Assembly (NCBI RefSeq): GCF_000515315.1
Contig: NZ_KI911562.1
Location: forward strand, 434,001-498,000
Length of the DNA stretch: 64,000 nucleotides
DNA from: Asinibacterium sp. OR53
GTDB lineage: Bacteria > Bacteroidota > Bacteroidia > Chitinophagales > Chitinophagaceae
Direction: 5' to 3'
Shown piece after piece: positions 35,189 through 45,433 of the stretch (the stretch's first letter is position 1; every line of letters begins with the position of its first letter). Under the pieces are notes generated by a model. The model saw only the letters and a list, made by a program, of their open reading frames with translations, ran no database searches and was not told the DNA's origin. Made by a program: the position numbers and the translations under genes.

Positions 35189-36631
35189 ATGTCAGTCCAT
35201 TCCAAATACGAAGCAGTCATAGGCCTCGAAGTGCATGCCCAATTGGCAACAGTGAGCAAGCTTTTTTGCGGAGATAGCATTGCCTTTGGTGCACCGCCTA
35301 ACACACATGTGAGTCCTATTACCCTTGGCCATCCCGGCACCCTGCCCAAGACCAACCGGAAAGCGGTGGAATATGCCATTAAAATGGGACTTGCCTGTCA
35401 CTGTGAAATTGAACGCGACAACTATTTTGCCCGCAAGAATTATTTCTACCCCGATCTGCCCAAAGGATACCAGATCTCTCAACATACCACACCTATTTGT
35501 AAAGGAGGTCATGTAACCATCAAAACAACGGAGGGAGACAGGGCCATCCGCCTCAACCGCATTCACATGGAAGAGGATGCGGGCAAAAGTATTCATGATA
35601 TCGACGACAAGTATACCTGTATCGACCTTAACCGGGCCGGTACCCCGTTGATAGAGATCGTTACCGAACCCGATATCCATACCGCTGAAGAAGCCTGGCT
35701 TTATGTAACTGAAATACGAAAACTGGTTCGCTGGCTGGGTATATGCGATGGCAATATGGAAGAGGGAAGTCTGCGTTGTGATGCCAACGTTTCCATCCGC
35801 CTGAAAGGCGAGACCAAACTGGGTACCAAGGCCGAGGTGAAGAACCTGAACTCTATCCGCAATGTGAAAAAAGCCATCGAGTTTGAAATACAACGCATGA
35901 TCGATATTGTAGAAGCCGGCGGAACCATTCAGCAACAAACACGCAGTTTCGATGCAGGCAATGATACCACATTTGCTATCCGCGACAAAGAGGAAGCAAA
36001 TGATTACCGTTATTTTCCCGATCCCGATCTGGCTCCCTTCCATCTCAGCGAAACATTCATCAACGGCATTCAGGCAGCATTGCCTGCACTACCCGCACAG
36101 TTGTCTGCCCGATACCAGGAGGTTTACCAATTGAGTGAATATGATGCCGGTCAATTGTGCGATGACAAAGCCACGGCTGATTATTTCGAAGCAACGGCGC
36201 AACACTGCAGCAACCACAAAGCCATCGCCAACTGGATGCTGGGCCCACTCAGGCAGGTATTGAACGAAAACGGCATGGGCTTTGAAACGCTCAGCCTGTT
36301 ACCTGCTACACTGGCCAGCCTGATTCAACTGGTAGATGACGGAAAACTGAGCTTTTCTGTGGCTTCTTCTAAAATACTGCCTACTGTAATGCTTACCAAT
36401 GCATCACCTTTGCAGACAGCCGAGTCGATGAACCTGTTACAGGTAAGCGATACAAACGAACTAGATGCGTGGGTGCAACAGGCCCTGGAAAAAATGCCGG
36501 AAAAAGTAACGGAATACAAAAAAGGTAAAAAAGGGTTGATCGGTTTATTTGTAGGCGAAGTAAAAAAACTCAGCAAAGGAAAGGCCGATCCGAAATTGGT
36601 AACACAGTTACTCGAAGAAAAACTTAAATGA
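35189..36631 (+). CDS. gatB: Asp-tRNA(Asn)/Glu-tRNA(Gln) amidotransferase subunit B
   Basis: A 480-aa subunit that activates misacylated Glu-tRNA(Gln) or Asp-tRNA(Asn) for amidation. The N-terminus KYEAVIGLEVHAQLATVSKL is canonical, with later HMEEDAGKSIHD, DLNRAGTPLIEIVTEPD and DYRYFPDPDLAPF. The C-terminal YqeY-like tail domain is present. ATG 35189 (MSVHSKYEAV) is used because an upstream in-frame ATG at 35144 would be read through the terminator stem. Subunits A and C are not in this window. Confidence 0.95.
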   Translation: MSVHSKYEAVIGLEVHAQLATVSKLFCGDSIAFGAPPNTHVSPITLGHPGTLPKTNRKAVEYAIKMGLACHCEIERDNYFARKNYFYPDLPKGYQISQHTTPICKGGHVTIKTTEGDRAIRLNRIHMEEDAGKSIHDIDDKYTCIDLNRAGTPLIEIVTEPDIHTAEEAWLYVTEIRKLVRWLGICDGNMEEGSLRCDANVSIRLKGETKLGTKAEVKNLNSIRNVKKAIEFEIQRMIDIVEAGGTIQQQTRSFDAGNDTTFAIRDKEEANDYRYFPDPDLAPFHLSETFINGIQAALPALPAQLSARYQEVYQLSEYDAGQLCDDKATADYFEATAQHCSNHKAIANWMLGPLRQVLNENGMGFETLSLLPATLASLIQLVDDGKLSFSVASSKILPTVMLTNASPLQTAESMNLLQVSDTNELDAWVQQALEKMPEKVTEYKKGKKGLIGLFVGEVKKLSKGKADPKLVTQLLEEKLK

Positions 36632-36683
36632 GTTGTTAGATAGATTTTTTCTAACAACCGACATCTATCAACTAATATCTATC

Positions 36684-37814
36684 ATGAAAAGAATCATCTA
36701 TTTACTCTCCGGCATTCTGTTGCTTACAGTTGCGTGCCGGCAACAGCAATCCGGTTCATTTACCGTAAGTGGTAAAATAACGCATGCACCCGGCAAGAGA
36801 ATTTACCTGCAGGAGTTACCGTATGGCGGCGAACAGCCGGTAGTACTCGATTCTGGCAGCCTGCAATCCAATGGCAGTTTCGAACTCAAAGGCATGGGCA
36901 AGGAAGAATCTTTGTACCGGTTGGTTTTAGAAAATGGACCCGATGTGTTGTTGGTCAATGATGCCAGGCATATTGAGTTGGCACTCGATGTTAATAATTA
37001 CCGGTCTTATAAGATTGAAGGCTCTCCTGCGAGCGCAAGTTTGCATACTTTGTTCGAAGACTATCGCAGGAAAGATTCGGCATTGTACAAAGCGTTTCAG
37101 CAGCTCGATACTTTGCAGAAACAAAAAGCGCCCGACAGTGTGCTGGCGATTGTACGCAATACCCGCGATGCCGCCATCAAAGACATGAACAAGATGGTAA
37201 CGGATTTTATTGAGCAGTCGCCCAGTCCCGCTGCCCGTTATTACGCTATTGGCATGGCTTCCCGCACCTTGCCGCCCGATGAGCTGAAGAAACTGGTTAC
37301 TGCTTCAGCCGACAAGTTCAAAGAACACGGCGGACTGGCCAGGATCAAAAGCATGCTTACCGTACAACAGCAGTCCGCCGCTACATCGAAATATGCTTTG
37401 CTGAATCAACAGGCGCCCGAGATCAGTTTACCCGATACCGACGGTAAAACTTTCCAGTTGAGCAGCCTCAAAGGAAAGTACGTGCTGGTAGATTTCTGGG
37501 CCAGCTGGTGCGGACCCTGCAGAAATGAGAACCCCAATGTAGTAGCCGCTTTCAATAAATACAAGGATAAGAATTTCACTATCCTGGGTGTATCACTCGA
37601 CTCGGATAAAGCATCCTGGCTGGAAGCCATTAAAGAAGACAAGCTGAACTGGAAACATGTAAGTGACCTGAAAAAATGGGAAAGCAGCATGGTTTCTTTG
37701 TACCAGTTCGATGGTATTCCTTTCAATGTATTGGTTGACCCTGCCGGTAAGATCATTGCAACAGAGTTAAGGGGTGAAGCGCTGGAGCAAAAGTTGGCAG
37801 CGGTTTTAAAATAA
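36684..37814 (+). CDS. TlpA-family thiol-disulfide lipoprotein with DUF4369-like N-terminus
   Basis: A 376-aa envelope protein. The signal sequence ends in a lipobox (LLLTVAC, Cys18), so it is probably a lipoprotein. The N-terminal domain (about 25-130, FTVSGKITHAPGKRIYLQEL) resembles the DUF4369 domain common in Bacteroidota. A helical linker follows, then a thioredoxin-like TlpA domain with WASWCGPCRNENP (CxxC) near residue 270 and a cis-Pro loop GIPFNVLVDP. It likely reduces or isomerises disulfides in the periplasm. An upstream in-frame ATG at 36633 overlaps the gatB end and is rejected because it precedes the signal peptide. Confidence 0.88.
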   Translation: MKRIIYLLSGILLLTVACRQQQSGSFTVSGKITHAPGKRIYLQELPYGGEQPVVLDSGSLQSNGSFELKGMGKEESLYRLVLENGPDVLLVNDARHIELALDVNNYRSYKIEGSPASASLHTLFEDYRRKDSALYKAFQQLDTLQKQKAPDSVLAIVRNTRDAAIKDMNKMVTDFIEQSPSPAARYYAIGMASRTLPPDELKKLVTASADKFKEHGGLARIKSMLTVQQQSAATSKYALLNQQAPEISLPDTDGKTFQLSSLKGKYVLVDFWASWCGPCRNENPNVVAAFNKYKDKNFTILGVSLDSDKASWLEAIKEDKLNWKHVSDLKKWESSMVSLYQFDGIPFNVLVDPAGKIIATELRGEALEQKLAAVLK

Positions 37815-37825
37815 AAAATTGCTCA

Positions 37826-37876
37826 ATAACAAAGAGGCCGTCCCAATAATTACTATTGAAACGGCCTCTTTGTTAT
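37826..37876. terminator. Bidirectional terminator between convergent tlpA-like and susD genes
   Basis: A perfect 16-bp inverted repeat (37826-37841 with 37861-37876; core AAAGAGGCCGT/ACGGCCTCTTT), separated by 19 nt that can fold further (CAATA 37844-37848 with TATTG 37854-37858). The A-rich and T-rich bases of the stem let it act in both directions. Confidence 0.8.
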
Positions 37877-37892
37877 CTATTTCACCCAATCG

Positions 37893-39392
37893 TTATTTAT
37901 CCCAAAACACCCTTACCAGCAAGTCTGTTTTCTGCGGAGGTGCATTTTTGTTGGCATCAATTTCACTTTGCGGATAAGGCAGTGAACGTGGAATATCTGC
38001 TGTAACGGCGTTGGACACTTTTGATATCGCAGGATAACCTGTTCGCCTCCAATCGGTCCATGGTTCCAGTACCACACCATAACTGGCTATGAATTTTTCA
38101 TTGATGATCTGCTGCAATTGTTGATCAGCAGTACCCGTCAGCACACCATTTGCTGCGATATAAGTTGCAATATCAGCTGCTGCAACACCGGCATTGGTCA
38201 TTGAAGCAGTGATACCAGCCTGGAAAAATGCCTGCGGGTCTCCCGGAGCTCCATACAAGGCAGCTTCTGCGCGAATGAAATTATACTCGGCAAATGTGAG
38301 CATACGAATGGGCGCATCTCCGGTATAAGTAATCCCACCTGCGGAAGGAAGTGCATTATAAGATCCATCTGCATTGGGCGTACCACCGCTTGCTGCACCT
38401 CTCAGAAAAACGTGCATCCTTGAATATTTCTGTGAAGAAGGGTCTGCTGCTTTGGCCCCCACATAAGCATTCGAACCCACCGGAAACGCCGTAAAATAAA
38501 ACGGGCGCCTTGGATCCGCTTTGGCATTCATCATGTCTACCATAAACTTGTTGGGAAACAGGTAGTTGGTCCGTTGCAGTTCAAACTGGTGAATAGGGTT
38601 CTGCCTGTTGTTCTGGTTCACGAACGGCATTTCAAAATTATCCGCATTACTTGTAAAGAAGCTGGCTGAGCCACTGTTGACGAGGGCAGTGATTTTGGAT
38701 ACCATGGATGCTTTATCCAGTTTTGAATAGTGCAATAGTATCCTCAACTTCAGCACATTACCGAATTTAATCCAGTTGGCTTTTTTAGTAGAAAAAGTAC
38801 CGGAATAAATAGTCGAATTGGTACCTGGTGCCAATGAAGAGCTTGTTGCATTCAGGTCGCTGAGGCCATTATCAATCAATGCCAGTAACTGGGTATAGAT
38901 CTGTGAAGCATCATCGAATTTGGGCGACAGGTTAGCGGTTGTTTGTTGCGATTCGCTGAAAGGTACATTACCCCAGGCATCTACGATCAGCTGATAATTA
39001 TAAGCTTTCAGCAATTTGGCTACTCCGCTATAATAAGGAGCGTTTTTAGCCGCAGCCTGCTTGATGATCACTTCCAGGTCATTCAGCGTGGTAGCATAAA
39101 ATGTAGACCAAAGGTTATTTACGTCGGCTGATTGTATAAGGTATTTTTCATACTGCTGTGTTTGTGTTTCACCGCCGGTAGTCTGACCGGATAATTGCTG
39201 CGTCAGTAAAGCGGCATACCTGAAAAGGTCGCTTCCACCAACAAAACCAGTATTAATAGTGGTATTGGTAAGCAACAATGCCATCGGAGCATCGGTCTCA
39301 ACAATATTATCGGGATCTTTGTTGATATCAAGATATTTCTTACACGAACTCAGCGCAACAGCTGCTGTTAGAATGATTACTATCTTTTTCAT
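37893..39392 (-). CDS. SusD/RagB-family outer-membrane lipoprotein
   Basis: A 499-aa surface lipoprotein that caps a SusC-type TonB channel and binds the nutrient. The signal peptide ends in LSSC, a lipobox, followed by KKYLDINKDPDNI, typical of the SusD-like group. The body is helix-rich (TPR-like), and the C-terminal part has FAEYNFIRAEAALYG. ATG 39392 (MKKIVIIL) is preferred over 39398. It lies 30 nt downstream of the susC-like gene, in the usual C-then-D order. No glycoside hydrolase or other polysaccharide enzyme is nearby, so the ligand may not be a glycan. Confidence 0.9.
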   Translation of the reverse strand: MKKIVIILTAAVALSSCKKYLDINKDPDNIVETDAPMALLLTNTTINTGFVGGSDLFRYAALLTQQLSGQTTGGETQTQQYEKYLIQSADVNNLWSTFYATTLNDLEVIIKQAAAKNAPYYSGVAKLLKAYNYQLIVDAWGNVPFSESQQTTANLSPKFDDASQIYTQLLALIDNGLSDLNATSSSLAPGTNSTIYSGTFSTKKANWIKFGNVLKLRILLHYSKLDKASMVSKITALVNSGSASFFTSNADNFEMPFVNQNNRQNPIHQFELQRTNYLFPNKFMVDMMNAKADPRRPFYFTAFPVGSNAYVGAKAADPSSQKYSRMHVFLRGAASGGTPNADGSYNALPSAGGITYTGDAPIRMLTFAEYNFIRAEAALYGAPGDPQAFFQAGITASMTNAGVAAADIATYIAANGVLTGTADQQLQQIINEKFIASYGVVLEPWTDWRRTGYPAISKVSNAVTADIPRSLPYPQSEIDANKNAPPQKTDLLVRVFWDK

Positions 39393-39422
39393 GTTCAATA
39401 AGTTTTGTTAATCAGGAGTTGG

Positions 39423-42400
39423 TTAGAAAGTGAGTTTCAAATTAACTCCCATGGTACGTGTCGATGGGTTTGAGTTAAACTGCAACCCCTGGAAATTGCT
39501 GGATCCAAAAAGGTTCTGCTCCGGATCGAAATGCGGATAATCTTTTGCCCACAGGAAAAGATTCTGGCCATAAATACCGAATTCGATAGCGCCAAACGGA
39601 GATTTGTCAACCAGTTTTTTGGGTAGCTTGTATGACAAATTCATCTCCCTTACCCTTACCCAGGAAGTATTCAGAATAAAACCTTCCGCCGCCACATATT
39701 TTCCGCTATTGCCCCAATATTGTTCAGCAGTGATAGGAACATTTACCGCGTTACCGTTTGCATCGACACCTGTAAACTGGTAATTTTTCAGTAATGTAAC
39801 ATTGTCTTTGTCAAACCTTGGCAAAGCAGCTGTTTCAATAGCTACACCATTACTCCGCAGGTCTTTCACATCTCTTGAATAGATATCGCCGCCGCTGCGG
39901 ATATCCACTAGCACATCCAATGTGAAGTTTTTATAGCTGAAGGTATTGGTGAGGCCGATCGTAAATTTAGGATTCGGATTACCAATTTTAAATACACTGG
40001 AAGTTGGCAGCGGCAATCCTGAAGCGGAAAGTATCATCCTTCCCTGTGCATCGCGCTGGTATTTGTTACCATATATCTGTCCGAATTCATCTCCTTCCAC
40101 CAGTCGTACGTTCGGTGTTGTAAAGCCTCCCAAAGTGATTACAGAAACACCCGGCGCCAGTTTTGTTACAGTTGATTTGAATTGTGTATAGTTACCATTG
40201 ATGGTCCAGTTGAAATCCCTGAGCTTAACAGGTGTCAGCGTAAGTCCTAATTCAACACCTTTTGTTTCAATCTCTCCGGCATTCTGGAAAACAGAAGTTA
40301 CACCAGAAGCAGGTGATACAGGTACGCCAAATAATCCATCGGTCAGTTTACGCTGGTAATAGTTCGCTTCAATGATCAGTCGGTTGTTCCACAGGTTCAC
40401 ATTGGCACCGACTTCCCATTCAGTTGTAAACTCAGGCTTGAGCTTCGGGTTACCTGCACTGTTGGAAATAGTATAAGCAAGCAGGCTGTTGAAAGGTATG
40501 GCGATAGAAGGTCCGAAGCCATCTGATGCCCCCCCGGTAACAGCATAATTATCTGTATTATATGCGCCTGGTCCGCGACCCACTTTACCGATATTGGCTC
40601 TTAATTTCACCTGGTTTACAAAGTCTGATTTGATACCGGGCAATGCTTCAGAAAGTAGAACGCTTACGGCAGCGGCCGGATAGAATACAGACCTGGTTGC
40701 TTCAGGCAATGTAGAAGGAAGATCATTCCTGGCTTTCACGTTCAATGAGAGCCAGTTCCTGTAATCCACTACCACATCTCCAAAGAATCCAATAGTCCTG
40801 GTTTGCGAGGTACCGAACGATGGCGTAAATACCGTTGCATTTTTCATCTGGTCGAACCCTTTAATGCTCAGAGAAGTTCCTACAACAGTGGACGTATTGG
40901 AATAGTTGTCAAATATTTCATTACCCAAAGTTGCAGCAACATTCAATGATCCGAATTTCTGGTTTGCATTCAGGGTGAAGTAAGAGTTGAAGTTTCTTAC
41001 GGTATTCCGGACTTCTCTTACGCCACCTGTACCGCTTGAGCTGGTATTACCGCCTCCGCGAATGCCAATCTCATCAAATCCGTGTGCTTTGAAAGAAAAC
41101 ACATCGGCACCAACTTTCAGATCGGCATTTAGCCAGTTATTGAACTTATATTTCAGGCCGGCATTGCCAAAGAAACGGTTGGTCTCATCATTGTAGCGAA
41201 CATTATCCATCGACCAATAGGGATTGTCTTCACTGCCATAGAACCATTCATTACCTGCAGCATCATAATAGGGAAGCTTGGTAAGATCATAACTACGCGG
41301 AATAAACCATGCCCTGAAAATAGGGTTCGACAGCTGGTTACCCTGTTGCGTCCTGTTCGAAGCCGTATTGTTGTAATTCAGAAAAGCTGATGCAGTCAGT
41401 TTGGAAGTCAGTTCTGAATTCAGATTCAGCGTAAGTCCGTTTTTACTCAACTTATTATTCCTGAGCACATAAGTCTCCTGTGTATTATTATAAGACAGCC
41501 GGTAAGTGGTCTTATCCGATCCGCCGCTGAAACTGATAGAATTCTGCGCACTGTATCCTTTCTGGAAAATGTCTTTTACGTTATTAGGATACGCAGCCAA
41601 TTGTTCTGATTTGCCAAAATAGTTGGTCACGGTTTGTCCCATGATCAATGGCCCCCAGGAAGAGGCATTATTAGTAACGTATAATCCTCCTGCACCCTGG
41701 GCATAAGTATTTTGGAACTCTGGCAACCGGTTCACTTCAACCATACTGTAAGAACTAACCACTTCCACATTATCTTTTACTCTCTTTCTACCTTTCTTGG
41801 TGGTCATAAGGATCACACCACCTGCACCCCTGGAACCATAAAGAGAAGTAGCAGCCGCTCCTTTCAGAATAGTCATCGATTCAATATCGTCGGGATTGAT
41901 ATCCACCACCCTGTTGGAGGTAGTTGTTCCGTTCTGCAGGGAAACACCGCCACCGCTATTATCAATAGGTACTCCGTCTACGACAAATAAAGGAGCACTA
42001 CTACCTGTCATGGAAGTATAACCACGAATGAGGATACTGGAACCCGTAAAAGAACCGCCTGTTCCCTGGGTCCTTACACCCGGCGCTTTACCCGAAAGTG
42101 CATTGCTGATATTGGAATTACGCGTAGAAGTAAGTTCATCGGAATTGATCACTGGCGTGGAATATCCCAGCGTTTTCTTATCTCTCCTGATTCCAAACGA
42201 AGTAACCACTACTTCAGAAAGATTAGATTCTTCGGATTTGAGTTGTACTGTAAAAGAAGTGGAAGATCCAATGGTTATAGTCTGTGACGTATAACCAACA
42301 TAAGAAAAGACCAGCGCTTTGGAAGCTGAGGGAATGGCAATACTAAAACCGCCGTCTGCTTGGGTTTTAACACCACTTTTCCCATCCTGGGTTACAATAG

Positions 42401-42524
42401 AAACTCCCGCAAGCGGAGCTCCATCTTTCGCATCTGTTACTTTACCGGTAATGGTGCGACTTTGAGCGAACAATTGTGTAGACAGAAACACAAAGCCCGC
42501 AAGAAAGACAAATAGTTTTCTCAT
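39423..42524 (-). CDS. SusC/RagA-family TonB-linked outer-membrane protein
   Basis: A 1,033-aa TonB-dependent transporter: signal peptide (to about LFAQ), a carboxypeptidase-like regulatory domain (about 22-110, TITGKVTDAKDGAPLAGVSI), the SusC-type SEVVVTSFGIRRDKKTLGYS linker, a plug domain (with FVVDGVPIDN and GAAATSLYGSRGAGGVILMTT) and a 22-strand barrel to the end, closing with MGVNLKLTF. It forms a complex with the downstream SusD. There is no adjacent FecI/FecR pair or hybrid two-component regulator. Confidence 0.95.
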   Translation of the reverse strand: MRKLFVFLAGFVFLSTQLFAQSRTITGKVTDAKDGAPLAGVSIVTQDGKSGVKTQADGGFSIAIPSASKALVFSYVGYTSQTITIGSSTSFTVQLKSEESNLSEVVVTSFGIRRDKKTLGYSTPVINSDELTSTRNSNISNALSGKAPGVRTQGTGGSFTGSSILIRGYTSMTGSSAPLFVVDGVPIDNSGGGVSLQNGTTTSNRVVDINPDDIESMTILKGAAATSLYGSRGAGGVILMTTKKGRKRVKDNVEVVSSYSMVEVNRLPEFQNTYAQGAGGLYVTNNASSWGPLIMGQTVTNYFGKSEQLAAYPNNVKDIFQKGYSAQNSISFSGGSDKTTYRLSYNNTQETYVLRNNKLSKNGLTLNLNSELTSKLTASAFLNYNNTASNRTQQGNQLSNPIFRAWFIPRSYDLTKLPYYDAAGNEWFYGSEDNPYWSMDNVRYNDETNRFFGNAGLKYKFNNWLNADLKVGADVFSFKAHGFDEIGIRGGGNTSSSGTGGVREVRNTVRNFNSYFTLNANQKFGSLNVAATLGNEIFDNYSNTSTVVGTSLSIKGFDQMKNATVFTPSFGTSQTRTIGFFGDVVVDYRNWLSLNVKARNDLPSTLPEATRSVFYPAAAVSVLLSEALPGIKSDFVNQVKLRANIGKVGRGPGAYNTDNYAVTGGASDGFGPSIAIPFNSLLAYTISNSAGNPKLKPEFTTEWEVGANVNLWNNRLIIEANYYQRKLTDGLFGVPVSPASGVTSVFQNAGEIETKGVELGLTLTPVKLRDFNWTINGNYTQFKSTVTKLAPGVSVITLGGFTTPNVRLVEGDEFGQIYGNKYQRDAQGRMILSASGLPLPTSSVFKIGNPNPKFTIGLTNTFSYKNFTLDVLVDIRSGGDIYSRDVKDLRSNGVAIETAALPRFDKDNVTLLKNYQFTGVDANGNAVNVPITAEQYWGNSGKYVAAEGFILNTSWVRVREMNLSYKLPKKLVDKSPFGAIEFGIYGQNLFLWAKDYPHFDPEQNLFGSSNFQGLQFNSNPSTRTMGVNLKLTF

Positions 42525-42843
42525 ACGCTTTAGTTTTGATATTATAGATCAGTTAAAACTACCAATTATTTATCAAAAAATGCCGGATCCTGCCGAAGAA
42601 ACTTAAAAAAAAATTAATGAGAGGTAAGTGCCTTCAGTTACATAAGATGAAGTTACAGGATAAAGTACGGGATAGATAGGGCGATCAAATGAGTATAAAC
42701 AACTATGAGACGACCGGGTATGGGGCATAAATACCTTATAGATATCCCATTCTAAAGGGTTTATTACCTATTGAGAGGAATGCCCTGATTGATAAATAGA
42801 GTGAAGGAAACCCGACATTGGCTTCAGGAAAACCTTCATTAAA
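42525..42843. other. 319-bp intergenic region upstream of the susC-like gene
   Basis: No reading frame, RNA gene or strong hairpin was found. On the minus strand, TTG followed after 16 nt by TATAAT lies about 25-50 nt upstream of the susC-like start; this is not the usual TAnnTTTG box, so the promoter remains unassigned. The stretch is AT-rich near the susC-like gene. Confidence 0.5.
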
Positions 42844-45189
42844 TCAACCAATGGCTGTTTTTTGTTTCCGGCCGGAAGTATGCAATATCAGCACCGGTAA
42901 CAAGATCAGGTTGGTGAGTGTCCCCGTTACCAGGGTCAGTGAAGTAAGCCAGCCTAAAGCCTTGGTTCCACCGAAATCACTCCAGCAGAAAATGATGAAT
43001 CCGGCGATCAATACCAGTGAAGTATAGATGATGCTGATACCGGTATGCCTGATCGTCTGCACCAGGGTTGCCGATACCTGCTTGTTGTAATGCGGCAGTT
43101 CCTGTTTATAGTTGATGAGAAAACGAATGGTCACGTCAATAGCTATTCCCAATGCCACACTGAACACCAGCACGGTGGATGGTTTCAATGCAATGCCTGC
43201 CCAGCCCATTACACCGGCCGTGATCACCAGCGGAATGAGATTGGGTATCAGCGAACAAACCAGTATGCGGAATGAACGGAACAAATAGAGCATACACAAA
43301 GTGATCAGCAGGAAAGCCCAGCAAATACTTTCCTTCAATCCTTTGATGATGAAACTGGAACCTTCCAGGAACGTGATGCTGCTACCTGTAAACGTTACAT
43401 GGTAACTGGCCGTATCAAAAATTTCGTTGGCCTTGTGTTCAAAATCTTTCAATAGCATGGGCAACCGGGCGCTGCCCACATCTTTCATATTCACACTAAT
43501 GCGCGCTACCTGCCGCGAGCTGTCCATAAAACTGCTCATCAGTTGTGCAAAGCTTGATTTTTTTTGATTGCCTCCGGCGCTGTCGGGCCGGGCTTTCAGA
43601 TAAGGGGCCATGAATGCCAGGTCTCCTTCGTAAGGAATGGCATAGCTTAGTGTATCACCATCGAAATAAGCCTGCTTGGCGAACTTCAATCCTTCTACAA
43701 AAGACAGCGGCCGCGCGGCTTCCGGACTGTTTGCTATGTATTGCGAGAGTTCTTCAATATTTGCAATGGGTTTAACAGAGCGCACCAGTCCGTTCTTCTT
43801 TTTGGTATCCACCAATATTTCCAGTGGCATCACGCCGCCGAAATTGCTTTCAAACCATTTCAGGTCGGTATATATTTTATCGTTTTTAGGAAGATCATCC
43901 ACAATAAATCCTTCACTCTTGATCCGCAACAATCCGATTGCGGCAAATAAGGTCAATATCGCTGTTACGCCATACACCCATTTTGCGTGGTGGAAGGTCC
44001 AGCGTTCGATACGCACCAGCACACGTTCTAAAAATGCGTTGTCGAGGTAGCGGGTGTGTTTGTTTTGCGGAGCGGGAAGATAGCTCAATACCACCGGTAT
44101 GAAAATGAGTGAAATAAGGAACAGGGCAATAATATTGATACCTGCCACCGCGCCAAACTCTTTCAATACCGCACTGCGTGTAAGCGCAAATACAGCAAAG
44201 CCAATAGCCGCGGCAATATTGCAAAACAGGGTAACAATGCCCATTCTCCCCACCATGGTCACCAATGCTTTTTGCTTATCGCCGGTCTCCCGGTAGGCAG
44301 TATGGTATTTATTAAGAAAATAAATACAGTTAGGAACGCCGATAACCACCACCAACGGCGGAATAATCGCTGTGAGTAGGGTGATCTTGTAGCCAAACAG
44401 CACCACAGTACCCAGGCTCCAAACTACTCCCATCCCCACCACGAACAAGCTCATGAGCATGGCACTGACAGAACGGAAGAACAGGATCAGGGTAATGGCC
44501 GACAGCAATAGAGAACCGATGAGAAACCAGTTCATTTCATCTTTGATGCGGTTGCTCATGATAGTCCTGATATAAGGTAGCCCGCTCATGTGTACCGGCA
44601 CCTGCGCTTTTTGCTCAAAAACCTGCACCTGCTTTACAATGTCGTTGATCAGCCGGGTACGACTCTTGCTGTTGACCGTATCCTTATTCACATTCACACC
44701 CATCAGATAAGAACGAGTAGTGGGATTGTACAGCAGGCGGCGGTAAAAAGGCAGGTTTTCAAAAACCTGGCGTGCGCTGTCGAGTGAAGCCTGGCTGGTG
44801 TATGGATAATTAAATATTCTATATGGCAACAGCCGCTTATTCAGGGTATCATTTTGCAGGTTTACGACCTCCGGTATACTGGCGATATCAGTCACCCCAG
44901 ATACTTTTTTTAACTGGCGATGCAGTTCACCTACTTTATTGAAAAAATCTGCAGTAAAGAAGCTATCTGATTGAATGCCAATTACTACAGTCGATCCATC
45001 TCCACCAAATTTCTGTAAAAAAGCCTGGTAATCACGGTAGCGAGGGTTATCGTCGGGGATGGCTTTGGTAAACTCATAACTCAGTTTTACCTGGCTGCCG
45101 AAGTAACCCATGACGGCCGTAGCAGCCAGTAAAAGAATCAATAATATCAGTCGGTTTTTCAGGATGAATTGCCCCAGGCGATACCACAT
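42844..45189 (-). CDS. MMPL/RND superfamily exporter
   Basis: A 781-aa inner-membrane protein with the duplicated RND layout: membrane helix 1 at the N-terminus (about 12-30), a periplasmic loop, five helices, then the same again. The first half contains FFRSVSAMLMSLFVVGMG and the sterol-sensing-like PLVVVIGVPNCIYFLNKYH; the second half contains the matching SVALGIAIDVTIRFLINYK. It resembles MmpL/HpnN-type lipid exporters more than drug-efflux AcrB proteins (shorter, no AcrB docking domain). No membrane-fusion partner or outer-membrane channel is adjacent. The substrate is unknown. Confidence 0.82.
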   Translation of the reverse strand: MWYRLGQFILKNRLILLILLLAATAVMGYFGSQVKLSYEFTKAIPDDNPRYRDYQAFLQKFGGDGSTVVIGIQSDSFFTADFFNKVGELHRQLKKVSGVTDIASIPEVVNLQNDTLNKRLLPYRIFNYPYTSQASLDSARQVFENLPFYRRLLYNPTTRSYLMGVNVNKDTVNSKSRTRLINDIVKQVQVFEQKAQVPVHMSGLPYIRTIMSNRIKDEMNWFLIGSLLLSAITLILFFRSVSAMLMSLFVVGMGVVWSLGTVVLFGYKITLLTAIIPPLVVVIGVPNCIYFLNKYHTAYRETGDKQKALVTMVGRMGIVTLFCNIAAAIGFAVFALTRSAVLKEFGAVAGINIIALFLISLIFIPVVLSYLPAPQNKHTRYLDNAFLERVLVRIERWTFHHAKWVYGVTAILTLFAAIGLLRIKSEGFIVDDLPKNDKIYTDLKWFESNFGGVMPLEILVDTKKKNGLVRSVKPIANIEELSQYIANSPEAARPLSFVEGLKFAKQAYFDGDTLSYAIPYEGDLAFMAPYLKARPDSAGGNQKKSSFAQLMSSFMDSSRQVARISVNMKDVGSARLPMLLKDFEHKANEIFDTASYHVTFTGSSITFLEGSSFIIKGLKESICWAFLLITLCMLYLFRSFRILVCSLIPNLIPLVITAGVMGWAGIALKPSTVLVFSVALGIAIDVTIRFLINYKQELPHYNKQVSATLVQTIRHTGISIIYTSLVLIAGFIIFCWSDFGGTKALGWLTSLTLVTGTLTNLILLPVLILHTSGRKQKTAIG

Positions 45190-45433
45190 AAAAAGGTTAA
45201 GAATTTATTAAATAATAATATCTGCAAAAAGCCCTAAGAGGCTCAAGCGCAATACCGTTACCTATCATAAAAAGACTACAAAGAAAAGAAGAAAGGACTA
45301 CATCCGGTCACACAATATTAATCGAACATTGAACGTTGAAATGACCCTTGTTTGACCTGTGCGATTGATGAATTTTAAAATCCAGCGGATGACCCATTTT
45401 TAGTCAATGGTTTATGCCCCCCAAACATCCATT
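45190..45433. other. Divergent region between the RND exporter and the giant gene
   Basis: A 244-bp AT-rich stretch that must hold promoters for both genes. I find no TAnnTTTG box with a properly placed TTG on either strand. A TTGAA-CG-TTGAA direct repeat is visible near 45330. Confidence 0.4.

Noticed and set aside
42525..42843. A tRNA or small RNA gene in the largest non-coding gap.
   Set aside because: No T-loop-like GGTTCGAATCC motif, cloverleaf arms or terminator-ended hairpin was found on either strand.
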